Source of the DNA: Manihot esculenta
Taxonomy: Eukaryota > Streptophyta > Magnoliopsida > Malpighiales > Euphorbiaceae
NCBI RefSeq assembly: GCF_001659605.2
Contig: NC_035161.2
Span: 1,612,001 to 1,676,000 of the forward strand
DNA length: 64,000 nt
Reading direction: 5' to 3'
The number at the start of each line of letters is the position of its first letter. Positions within the stretch are counted from its first letter, which is position 1. A model generated the notes under the pieces. It made no database searches and was not told the origin of the DNA. It worked only from the letters and a program-made list of their open reading frames with translations. Shown piece by piece: positions 13,122 through 23,860 of this stretch. The position numbers and the translations under genes were made by a program.

Positions 13122-13442
13122 TTGAAATCTTATCAGTCTGTTCATTCATATTTTTCTAGTATAAAGAGATCAATGGTAAAACCTATTCATTTGAGATACA
13201 ACATTTCTGAGGATTACATTGGATGTGCATGTAACAAGGACCAAACTGCAGCTGATGTGATTATTAAGGACGATTGTATTATCATTTATGAGGAGCAGTT
13301 GAAAGTCGGACTTTGGTTTCCTCTTACATCTTTTTATGTGGATGTCCTGAGGTTGATTTGCTGTAGTGTTGCTCAACTTCATCCCAATGCATGGAGGATT
13401 TTGATTGCATTTAGATCCTTGTGTCATCAGCTTAATCTCTAG
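13122..13442 (+). pseudogene. 'Putative gypsy type transposon' domain fragment
   Basis: The frame contains EEQLKVGLWFPLTSFYVDVL followed by LHPNAWRILIAF. This matches the usual pattern of the plant gag-like domain labelled putative gypsy-type transposon (…G…FPL..F…VL….LHPN.WR.L..F). Only about 100 residues are open. The function of this domain in intact elements is not established. Confidence 0.6.
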
Positions 13443-14019
13443 CTTTTTGCTAGCCTCTTTCTTTCTATATGCGATTTGCTTCATCAAAAGAACGATGACT
13501 TTTATTATTTCTCTTTGAAGGTAGTTCATAGCTTATATATTGATTTTCTTTTTTTTTTTTTATTTATTACATATTAGAAGGACCAAATTTGCATGCTTTA
13601 ACATTTGAAAACATTGGGTTATGGACCTTGGCCTCTAAATTAGTCCATTTACATGCAAAATTTTTTTGATGTTCTTCATATGACTATAATAGAAACTATT
13701 GTCTTTCAAAAGCTTATTGGTGTTGCTCAATCTAACAAATTTGAAGTGAAGAGGTTGATTCAGAGGGAGATTCAATGGTTTGAAACGAACGTTATGGGAG
13801 TTTTGGATTCTGATGATGAAGGTAAAGAATTTGTTTGTTAGTGCATTTGTATTGACTTCTTAATGCTGTCCTTTTTGGATGCAGGTATGGATGTCGACCT
13901 TATGACTGAGCGACAAAGAGAGTGTTGCCAAGAAGAGGAAGATTGGAGTTGGTTTAAGCTAAGCAAGGGTGGGAAAGGCTAGTGTATCTCAGCCTACTCC
14001 TCCCTCACCTTAAAGGAAA

Positions 14020-14990
14020 CTATTCCTCCAAGCTTTGAAGAACATAATCTTGATCCGTCTTCTTCATCCTTCCACATATTCGTTTGTAGCAAAATTTTGC
14101 ATTGAGGACAATTATCTTCTAACCGGGACAAATGGAAAGAAAGTTTTTCATGAAGCAGATCGAAAACGCCTTAATTGCAAGATGAATGATTATATCTTTC
14201 TTTATTTGATGTCTCTTAATCTTGAGTCTGTGTCTACCATGCATGCTGTTAGAGAGAGATACCAAATTTATTTGAGGCAGTATGGTAAACTGCAAATTGC
14301 CAATACTATGCTGAGCATTGAATTGAAGAAGAGTGAGGCTCGTATTACGTATTTGGAGGAAGCGATGGCGAATAAGGCTACTATATGCTACTGTATCTCA
14401 ACCTGCTCCTCCCTCGCTTCAAAAGGTATAAGCTATTCCTCTAAGTTCTCAAGAACATAATCTTAATCCTCCTACCAATGTTATTCACTTTTCTTTATCC
14501 TTCGATACATCCATTCGTAGCAAAACTTTTTGTTGAGGATGATTATCTTCTGGTCGAGACAAATGGAATGAAATTTTTCTATGAAATAGATTGAGAACGC
14601 CTTAACCGCAAGATGGATGATGATCTCTTTCTTTGTTTGATGTCTCTCAAACTTCTATGTCTACTATGCATGCTGTTAGAGAGAGACATCAAATGTATTG
14701 GAGAGAGTATGATGAATTGTAGATTGCCAATATTATGTTGAACACTGAGTCAACGAACAGAGAGGCTCGTATCACATATTTAGAGGAAGCGATGGTGAGA
14801 AAAGCTACTATATCTCAGCTTGCTCCTCCCTTACCTCAAAAGGTAGAAGGTAGAAGGTATTCCTCCAAGCTATTAAGAATATAATCTTGATCCTCTTTCT
14901 ATTGATGTTGTTAAGTCTTTTTCATCCTTCTAGGCATTTGTTCGTAGTAAAACTTTTTGTCGGGAGTAATTATTTTCTACCTAGGACGAA
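14020..14990 (+). repeat. Tandem duplication of a ~415-bp coding block (about 2.4 copies)
   Basis: The anchor 'aacataatctt.atcc' occurs at 14041, 14454 and (as 'aatataatcttgatcc') 14878. The first copy is open as a frame (14035-14460) with TMHAVRERYQIYLRQYGK and ARITYLEEAM, a heptad-like helical segment. The second copy is interrupted by stops and the third is only partial. The helical segment belongs to the decayed element above. Confidence 0.8.
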
Positions 14991-15208
14991 TTAAAAGAAG
15001 ATTTTAATTGATAAGAGAACCATCTCAATTCTCTAGCTCGCGTGAATGAAGTTTGAGTATTAATAAATGTTAAAAACTTCTTTTAAAAAGGTATCTAAGC
15101 ATTTTCTACCTACTAAAATCCAACCTAGGTAGTAAGGGGACTAATTAATTTTTTTTTTTCATGATGAAGAATTATCTGTTTTTTTTTTTTTATGATGAAG
15201 AATCATCT

Positions 15209-17506
15209 TGTAACGACCCGGAAACCGGACCGCTACCGGCGCTAGGATCCAGATTGACTTAAGGTCGCTGGGACCCGTAGCAAGCCTAACATACAACCTG
15301 TCATACCTGATAAATCTCATACATGATCACACATTTTCATAAAAACTTTAAACTTTCACATATACCAAGCTTGACCTGTGCAAGCACTGTACTGTAAACA
15401 TAAAACCATTTACTGGAGCTCTCATCAAATGCTCCAGTTGGGTCAACATCTCATACATCAAGTTTGGTTCAACATACCATAACATTAAAACATTTACATC
15501 AAGATCATGTACAACAGGGATTAACCATAAACATTAGGGCCAAGCACAATACTAATCACCATTACAATACTTAACATTATATCATTTTACATTTCATTAC
15601 ATTACATGCCGTTTCATCATGTCCACTACTATTCTATTACATAGACACCTCTTTTACTCTTGACGACTTTCCGGTCTATCCTGAACCCACAAACCTGGAC
15701 GTTAGGGGAAAGGAGTGAGCTACTAGAGCCTAATGAGCAGAACAGTAAAAATAATTTATAAAAATATGCCATCATGGAATGCATCATAACACAATTAAAT
15801 CACCTTAAGATGGTATTGTTACCAATAATCCTCTACATATCCAATAAATGCCCGGCCCTCGACGGAGCTCCTCAGGACTTCCTCTTATCATAACATAACA
15901 TGTCCAACTGTGCCAGGGGCGATTAGGCCACATCTGGTCTTCTCTTACTCTGTGCCAGGGGCGATTAGGCCACACCCGGTCTTCTCTTACTCTGTGCCAG
16001 GGGAGATTAGGCCACACCTGGTCTTTTCATCTCATATCATATTATATCACATCGAGGGCTAATGGATCATCCAATATCCATCCACATCAACAATAAATAA
16101 TGCAATGCATCATATTCGTGAATTCTAATGCAAAACAACCTAAAACATATCATGGCATTCGTGATGCATGAGTCATGCTAAAAAGATTTCATTCCTTTAA
16201 AGTAAACAGGTTGCGTTCTACTCACCTCTGGCTGACGTTTTACTGACTCTTTAGCAGCTAGATCACTGTTGACCTCCTCGGTCTCTCAGGTCCAATCCTA
16301 CATAGGTGGACTCAAATGAGGGACCAAAACATACTCTAACATAACTCTAAACATCTCCCCAAAAACCCCCTAAAACATCACAAAACATTCATAGAAAACA
16401 TGCAAAGGAAGGCTTGGACAGGGGAATTTTGGCGGCACCTTCGGCGGCTGAACCCCCTTCCAGATCCGAAAGTCATGCACCTTCGGCGGCAGAAAGTCCC
16501 TTCCAGATCTGAAACTCATGCACTTTCGGCGGCCGAAACTCCCCTCCAGAGCCGAAAGTCCAACTTTCGGGGGCGAGTTTAGGCGGCCAAAACATGCCAC
16601 CATAGGCAGGTGCGGCGGCCGTACCTGGCTTCGGCAGCCGAACCTGGCTTCGGCAGCCGAACCTGAGTTCTTCCAGAATGGGAGAACTCAAGCCTCTCAT
16701 GCACATTTTGCCCCCCAAACTCTCCAAACTCAAACCAATACACACAAAAGCATGGATAAACATATATTCAAGCATTTAGAGGCTTAAAACTAGCCTATAC
16801 CCCAACAAACATCACATTAAGCATGCATTTACCCTAAGGGTACATAAACCCTAACACTTTATATCTACTCTAAACATGCATCATATACCCTTAAAACCCT
16901 TCAAAACTTACTTAAAACATAAGAGAGGGTGAGGATCTACTCTTACCTCTTGAAGATTGAGAGGAGAGGCGACCCAAACTTGGAGATGTAGAGAAACGAA
17001 CTCCTGAGGTCTCCAAGCTTCTAAAACCTTGATCTTAGCTTTAAAATCTTCAAAACATGGTAAAAACTCATAAAAACTCTAGGAGATTTGAAGGAAAACA
17101 TAAAATCAACCATGGAGGGTCAAGAACTCATCTTTGCCTGAAAATGGGGAGAGAAAACTCGCCTATTTCCGGACATGGGGCCTTTTATAGGTGGCTGGCC
17201 AGACCACCTTCGGACGCCAAAGGTGCTTCCAAAACTCCACCACGTTCGGCGGCTGAACTTGACATTCGGCGGCAACAAAAGGGAGCCACTTTCGGCGGCC
17301 GAACCTGGCATTTTCCCTTCAAAATTTTCTTTTCTTTCAAAACTCAATTTTCTTTCTTGATCAAACCATAAAAACATGTAAAAACGTTTTAGCAAACCTT
17401 TATTTTACCCTTCTAGAAGATTCCGACATCCGAAAAATTCTGGATTCCAACGGAGATTCCGCCGGAAGGTAGGAATTCCAGTGCCAGAGTCTAGCCGGGT
17501 ATTACA
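15209..17506 (-). repeat. 3' LTR of the chromovirus (2298 bp)
   Basis: In plus orientation it starts TGTAACGACCCGGAAACCGG and ends CCGGGTATTACA, matching the right LTR along its length. It contains an array of about 42-bp repeats at 15909-16027 and a cluster of TTCGGC-type inverted repeats at 16425-16665 that is absent from the other LTR. Confidence 0.93.
15909..16027. repeat. 42-bp tandem repeat array in LTR (3 copies)
   Basis: The unit begins TGTGCCAGGGGCGATTAGGC and continues to 'ggtcttctcttac'. Three copies lie in this LTR and two in the 5' LTR (about 22511-22590). Diverged reverse-oriented copies (aggtgtggcctgcactacgc) occur in the solo LTR at 48243-48390 and once or twice in the truncated LTR near 30690. 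The array length varies among family members. Confidence 0.88.
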
Positions 17507-17519
17507 TTCTTCCCCCTTT
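17507..17519 (-). other. Polypurine tract
   Basis: The minus strand reads AAAGGGGGAAGAA directly before the 3' LTR, the expected plus-strand primer of reverse transcription. Confidence 0.88.
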
Positions 17520-17559
17520 AAGAACATTCGTCCCCGAATGTTCAACCAACAAGCATAAC

Positions 17560-20122
17560 ATCAAAAGAAACACATAAAACCTATAACACTCACTTTAGAA
17601 GAGATAAAGATATCACTAGAGTATGAACTCCCGGATCTCCCAGACACACTCTTCCATTCTGTGGTGATTCCAAAGGACTTTTACCATCGGAATTTCTCTG
17701 TTCCTCAGCTTTCTGACCTGAGTGTCTATGATCCGTACTGGCTGCTCACATAGGTGAGATCTCTTAGGATCTCTGCATCTAGCTCATTAAGAATCTTGCC
17801 CGGATCTGACACGTACTTCTATAACATGGAATCATGGAAAACCGGATGAATTCTCTCCATGGAAACAGGTAAGTCTAACTTGTACAATACATTCCCAACC
17901 TTTTTGCGAGACCTCGAAGGGTCCGACGTATCATGGAGCTAGCCTACATTTCCTCCCAAAGCGAATCACCCCTTTCTCATAGGAGACACATTGTGCAACA
18001 CCATATCTCTCTCCTGGAACACTATAAGCTTCCTTCGGACATCTGCTTAACACTCCTGCCGGCTCACAGCCGTTCTGATTCTTTCTTTGACCACCGGCTT
18101 TCCCTCTGCTGTAGTATGGGATAACTGCCGAGTGATTTCCAGTTGAGGACATCTGCCAAAACATTTGCCTCACTCGGATGATACTGAAACTTGTAACCAT
18201 AGTCACTAAGCAGTTCTACCCATTTTCTCTGCCTCAGATTCAACTCTTCCTGACCCAAGATGTACTGTGGACTTTCATGATCTGAAAAGATCTCACATCT
18301 ACCCTATAAAGGTAATGCCTCCACATCTTGAGCGCAAAGATCACAGCTGCCATTTCTAGATCATGTGTAGGGTAATTCAGCTCATGCTCCCTCAACTACC
18401 TAGAAACATAAGCAATTACCCTTTCATACTGTATCAACACACAACCTAGTCCCACTCGGGACGCATCACATAGCACTGTGAAGTCTTCATTACTGGTGGG
18501 CAGTGCTAACACCGGTACTGACGTCAACCTTCTCTTTGGCTTTACAAAGCTTTCTTCACGCTATACTGACCAAACCAACCTCTGATTCTTTTTTTTTTGT
18601 TAACCCGGTCATAGGAGCAGCAGCTCTGGAAAAGTTCTGGATGAACCTCTAGTAGTTAACCTGCCAAACCCAAAAAGCTCTTAGACCATATTACTGTAGT
18701 GGGTCTGGGCTAGTTAGCTACAGCTTCAACTTTCTTGGGGTCTACCTCAAAACCCTTTTCTGACATATCACAACCCAAGAAAAATATGCTCCTTAACCGG
18801 AACTCACATTTGGAGAACTGGGCATCCAACCCATGTTCTCTCAGGGTCTACAACACTGTCCTCAGATAATGGGCATGCTCCTCTGCGTTCTGGAATACAC
18901 CAAGATATCGTCAATGAAGACGATAATAAAGTGATTCAGAAACTGACTAAAACTCTGCTCATGAGATCCATGAATGCGGCAGGGGCATTAGCTAGCCCGA
19001 ACGGCATCACTAGGAACTCATAGTACCCATATCTGGTCTTGAACGCCGTCTTGGCACATCTTCTTCCTTGATTCTTAACTGGTGATACCCGAATTTTAGA
19101 TCTATCTTGGAGAAACAACAGGCTCCTGCTAACTGGTCGAAAATAGATCGTCGATCCTAGGTCACAGATACTTGCTCTTGGTAGTGACTTTGTTCAACTG
19201 CCTGAAGTCGATACAAAGTCTTAAGGATCCATCCTTTATTCTCATAAACAACACTAGAGCACCCCAAGGTGAGGTACTAGGTTGGATGAAACCCTTGTCT
19301 ATCAACTCTTGCAACTGCTCTACAACTTCTTTAACTCTACAGGTGCCATCCTGTAGGGAGGGGTAGAGATGGGTCTGGTTCCTATCATCACATCAATTTC
19401 AAACTCTATCTCCCTAGCAGGTTGTAAACCTAGCCGCTTGTCTGGAAAAACATCTACGAACTCTCTGACTGCGGGCACTGAAGTTGGTTCCCCTGACCTG
19501 ACTGCTATGCTCTCTAACATGAGCAAGAAACCCCTGACAATCTCTTCTGAACAACCTACGAGCAAGCAGGGTTGATATCAAACCTCTAGGTATCTCTACT
19601 CTGTCCCCTCTAAAGACTACCTCTGATCCATCCTGAACTCTGAACCTGACTACCTTGTCTCTGCTATCCAAGGTAGCACCATGAGTAGAAAGCCAATCCA
19701 TCCCTAGAGTGACATCAAAATTTGTCAAATCTAGAACCACTAGGTTGGATGGAAGGCATCTACCCTCAACATACCATGAACTATGCCGGCAGACTGACTC
19801 TGCTACCAATGGATCACACTTGGGTCCACTGACCTAAAGGGGACACTTTAACCCAGAAGCTATCAAACCCACTCTATCTACGGCTCTCGAAGCAACAAGG
19901 AAAGAGAAACACATCAGGGTTCATTAAAGCATACACATCAGAACATACGAGAGTGAGATTACCTGTCATCACCATGTCCGATGTGTCAGCCTCCTGCTGG
20001 ATCATGGAGAAAATCCAAGCTAGAGCTGATGGACCTTCTCCGAGGGAACCTACTGAAGAAGGAGTTGTCCCTCTCCCTCTGCCTCTGCCCTGTGTCATGG
20101 CTGGAGCTACTGGTTGTGCCAC
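17560..20122 (-). pseudogene. Chromovirus pol (protease-RT-RNase H, chromodomain-like end; integrase core lost)
   Basis: Visible in order on the minus strand: protease C-part with VTLGMDWLSTHGA near 19700; linker and RT start with DVFPDKRLGL and [11 protein letters not shown] (19470-19350); RT core with [20 protein letters not shown] near 19000 and the catalytic IDDILVYS near 18905; and an RNase H tail with LRQRKWVELLSDYGYKFQYH near 18230. The frame then jumps near 18000 straight to the post-integrase segment (KGVIRFGRK…LAP, HPVFHDSML, KVLW.HH). The zinc-binding and D,D35E core of integrase are absent. Many stops and frameshifts occur. Confidence 0.85.
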
Positions 20123-20140
20123 ACTACCTGAAGCTGTCTG

Positions 20141-21586
20141 CTAGGACTGTGCCAACAAGGTTGCAGTGGGACACTCACGTGCTATGTGTCCCTCCTGCCC
20201 ACACCTGAAACATGCTGTTGACCCCAACCGACAGACTCCCTTGTGCAGCCTACCGCACCTCGCACATCCGGAGCCATCCGAACCAGAGCTTGAACCATCG
20301 CCTAATCCCAGACCAGACCTTAACCGATTCCAAAACTTGTTCTTCTTTGATCTTCTGAGGCCTCTGTCTCCCTTTTTACTCTTCATGGCAGCCTCGCTCA
20401 GAGAGGAGAGACTAACATTCTCTGTCCCCGGGATTCTGGAACCCGAAGATTATGCCACCTGTTGCTTAACTGACCCCTCAATGATGGCACTAGCCTCCAT
20501 CTTCCGTGCTGCATCCACAATGGTGTGGAAGCTCTCCCTCTCTGCTGCAAGGATCAGGGAGGAATACCTAGAGTGAAGTCTCATGGTATACCTCCTAGCT
20601 TTCTTCTGATCTGTATCATATGCTTGTCCCACATACTGAAGCAACTCAAGGAACTTGTCTGTGTACTCATCTACACTCATATCCTCTGTCTGCCTTAGCT
20701 ACTCAAACTCAATAATTTTCAACTCTCTGGAACTGTCTGGAAACGCCAATCCAGCAAACTCATTTGCAAACTCTTCCCAAGATAGGCTTTCCAACCTTGG
20801 GTCCACATAATTTTTGAACCATTCTCTTGCTTTCTTGCATTTCAATGTGAACCCTGCCATCTGAATGGCTCTATTGTCATTAGCTCCTAGCTCATCTGTT
20901 ATCATTTTCACCGTCTTGAGGTACTTAAACGGGTCGTCTCCTGTTTTAAACTTGGGAGCATCCAACTTCAGATAGTCGGTCATCTTTACTTTGCTCCCAA
21001 CTGATGAGCTAGGTTTTGATGTTTGGGCATCCAAAACTATGGGTTCTGCTAGTGGAGGAGGAGGTGCAGCATTCCCTGGGTTAGGGTTTGTTGTGCATGG
21101 ATAAAAGGGTGAGGGTGGATACATGGGATACTGTGGATATGGCGGGTAAAAGGGAGGATAGGGCATAAAGGTGGGATATGGGTTGTAGCTAGAGAAATCC
21201 GATGTACCTCCAATCGGATACCCTGACCCCCGAGGGTAGGGTTGATACTGTGGTGGAACAAAACCCGAGGCCTGAGCGCCTCCTTGGGACTCTCCCATAT
21301 CCTCTTCTGACATACTCATGCCTAGACTACTATCTCTTCTCTGATCATCCTCCTCTGATCCCCTCACATCTGCTGACATACCACCCTGAACTGATCTCCT
21401 CCTGCTCACATCAAAAGACCTTCTAGGGTCCCTTGATGTTCCTTCTCTACTTGATCTACATGATATTGCCCTTGGCAATGCAGGGGGACGGGCATCCATG
21501 CCCTCACTTTCTGGTGGGACTCCAGTCAATCGTGCAGATCGATGAGTACCTCTCATTCTGTTTTCTGAGAAACAACACATACACAC
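20141..21586 (-). pseudogene. Chromovirus gag
   Basis: The largest open part (21586-20699, 295 codons) has a Pro/Tyr-rich stretch about residues 120-170 and a capsid-like segment (DAPKFKTGDDPFKYLKTVK). Gag continues after a stop at 20680-20450 (SVDEYTDKFLELLQYVGQAY), then in another frame at 20386-20141 with a CCHC zinc knuckle (CFRCGQEGHIARECP). The likely original start is the Met before RGTHRS, a few codons inside the open frame. The breaks show it is inactive. Confidence 0.85.
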
Positions 21587-21804
21587 ATAACATTAGCATC
21601 ATATGGTTCATGTGGAAACACATGAACCCGCACCACATTCATCATATAACATTAATGCACATGCATATCATCATGGCATTTCACATCATTATCAAGACGG
21701 GACTTTACATCCTATCCTAGTGGACATGATTTTTCCTATTGTGCTTGCCCTTCTATGACACCTATGAGCCCGACACACTCTAGATCCGACCATATGAACC
21801 TAGG

Positions 21805-21816
21805 GCTCTGATACCA
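21805..21816 (-). other. Primer binding site (tRNA-iMet)
   Basis: On the minus strand TGGTATCAGAGC lies three bases inside the 5' LTR. It is complementary to the 3' end of plant initiator methionine tRNA, the usual primer for Tekay and many other plant LTR elements. Confidence 0.92.
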
Positions 21817-21819
21817 ATC

Positions 21820-23855
21820 TGTAACGATCCGGAAACCAGACCGCTACCGGCGCTAGAATCCAGATCGACTAAAGGTCGCCGGGACCCGTAGCAAGCCTAA
21901 CATACAACCTATCATACCTGATAAATCCCATACATGATCACACATTTTCATAAAAACTTTAAACTTTCACATATACCAAGCTTGACCTGTGCAAGCACTG
22001 TACTGTAAACATAAAACCCCTTACTGGAGCCCTCATCAAATGCTCCAGTTGGATCAACATCTCATACATCAAGTTTGGTTCAACATACCATAACATTAAA
22101 ACATTTACATCAAGATCATGTACAACAGGGATTACCATAAATATTAGGGCCAAGCACAATACTAATCACCATTACAATACTTAACATTATATCATTTTAC
22201 ATTTCATTACATTACATGCCGTTTCATCATGTCCACTACTATTCTATTACATAGACACCTCTTTTACTCTTGACGACTTTCCGGTCTATCCTGAACCTGC
22301 AAACCTAGGGGTTAGAGGAAAGGGGTGAGCTACTAGAGCCCAGTGAGCAGAACAGTAAAAACAATTTATAAAAATATGCCATCATAGAATGCATCACAAC
22401 ACAATTAAATCACCTTATTGTCACTAATAGCCCTCTACATATCCAATAAATGCCCGGCCCTCGACGAAGCTCCTCAAGACTTCCTCTTATCATAACATAA
22501 CATGTCAAACTGTGCCAGGGGTGATTAGGCCACACCTGGTCTTCTCTTACTCTGTGCCAGGGGCGATTAGGCCACACCTGGTCTTTTCATCTCATATCAT
22601 ATCATATCACATCGAGGGCTAATGGATCATCCAATATCCATCCACATCAACAATAAATAATGCAATGCATCATATTCGTGAATTCTAATGCAAAACAACC
22701 TAAAACATATCATGGCATTCGTGATGCATGAGTCATGCTAAAAAGATTTCATTCCTTTAAAGTAAACAGGTTGCGTTCTACTCACCTCTGGCTGACGCTT
22801 TACTGACTCTTTAGCAGCTAGCTCACTGCTGACCTCCTCGGTCTCTCAGGTCCGATCCTATACAGGTGGACTCAAATGAGGGACCAAAACATACTCTAAC
22901 ATAACTCTAAACATCTCCCCAAAAACTCCCTAAAATATCACAAAACATTCATAGAAAACATGCAAAGGAAGGCTGGCTTCGGCAGCCGAACCTGAGTTCT
23001 TCCAGAATGGGAGAACTCAAGCCTCTCATGCACATTTTGCCTCCCAAACTCTCCAAACTCAAACCAACACACACAAAAGAATGCATAAACATATATTCAA
23101 GCATTTAGGGGCTTAAAACTAGCCTATACCCCAACAAACATCACATTAAGCATACATTTACCCTAAAGGTACATAAACCCTAACACTTTAGATCTACTCT
23201 AAACATGTATCATGTACCCTTAAAACCCCTCAAAACTTACTTAAAACATAAGAGATGGTGAGAATCTACTCTTACCTCTTGAAGATCGAGAGAAGAGGCA
23301 ACCCAAACTTGGAGATGTAGAGAAACGAACTCCTGAGGTCTCCAAGCTTCTAAAACCTTGATCTTAGCTTTAAAATCTTCAAAACATAGTAAAAACTCAT
23401 AAAAACTCTGGGAGATTTGAAGGAAAACATAAAATCAACCATGGAGGATCTAGAACTCATCTTTGTCCGAAAATGGGGAGAGAAAACTCGCTCATTTTTG
23501 AACATGGGGCCTTTTATAGGTGGCTGGCCAGACCACCTTCGGAGGCCAAAGGTGCTTCCAAAACTCCACCACATTCGGCGGCCGAACTTGACATTCGGCG
23601 GCAGCAAAAGGGAGCCACTTTCGGCGGCCGAACATGAGGTTCGGCGGCCGAACCTGGCATTTCCCCTTCAAAACTTTCTTTTCTTTCAAAACTCAATTTT
23701 CTTTCTTGATCAAACCATAAAAATATGTAAAAACATTTTAGAAAACCTTTATTTTACCTTTGTAGAAGATTCCGACATTCGAGAAATTCCGAATTCCAAC
23801 GGAGATTCCGGCGAAAGGTAGAAATTCCGGTGCCGAAGTCTAGCCGGGTATTACA
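21820..23855 (-). repeat. 5' LTR of the chromovirus (2036 bp)
   Basis: Starts TGTAACGATCCGGAAACCAG and ends CCGGGTATTACA on the plus strand. Compared with the left LTR it lacks about 215 bp of the TTCGGC repeat cluster (junction near 22975) and one copy of the 42-bp repeat. Confidence 0.93.
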
Positions 23856-23860
23856 CATCT

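Larger units (their letters stand above)
12100..15000 (+). mobile_element. Decayed element with 'putative gypsy type transposon' domain
   Basis: The stretch at 12100-12600 has degenerate repeats around 'ggt.tcgaatcc.tt.gg.ttc.gcac'. It is followed by a leader, a fragment resembling the plant 'putative gypsy type transposon' domain at 13122-13442, and coiled-coil-like coding fragments at 13650-14990. All frames are broken. LTRs and target duplications could not be identified, so the limits are approximate. It lies in the same orientation as the UBA2-like gene but is separate from it. Confidence 0.5.
15204..23860 (-). mobile_element. Tekay-like Ty3-gypsy chromovirus, complete ends, defective pol
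   Basis: The element spans 15209-23855 and is bounded by a perfect 5-bp target duplication CATCT (15204-15208 and 23856-23860). Both LTRs begin TG and end CA. Gag and pol read on the minus strand, so the right LTR is the 5' one. Next to it lies a 12-nt primer binding site complementary to initiator tRNA-Met, and a purine tract abuts the left LTR. Protease, RT, RNase H and a C-terminal chromodomain-like segment can be recognised, but the integrase core is missing and frames are broken, so the copy cannot move on its own. The words VFPD…[11 protein letters not shown] and the chromodomain-type end place it with Tekay/Del chromoviruses (inference). The LTRs differ mainly by one ~260-bp indel, suggesting fairly recent insertion. 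Confidence 0.92.

Noticed and set aside
15805..16017. Frame with repeated WPNRPWHRVRED units
   Set aside because: It is the minus-strand translation of the 42-bp LTR repeat, not a protein gene.
15909..16027. Regularly spaced repeats considered as a CRISPR array
   Set aside because: The units are directly tandem with no unique spacers and lie in a plant LTR.
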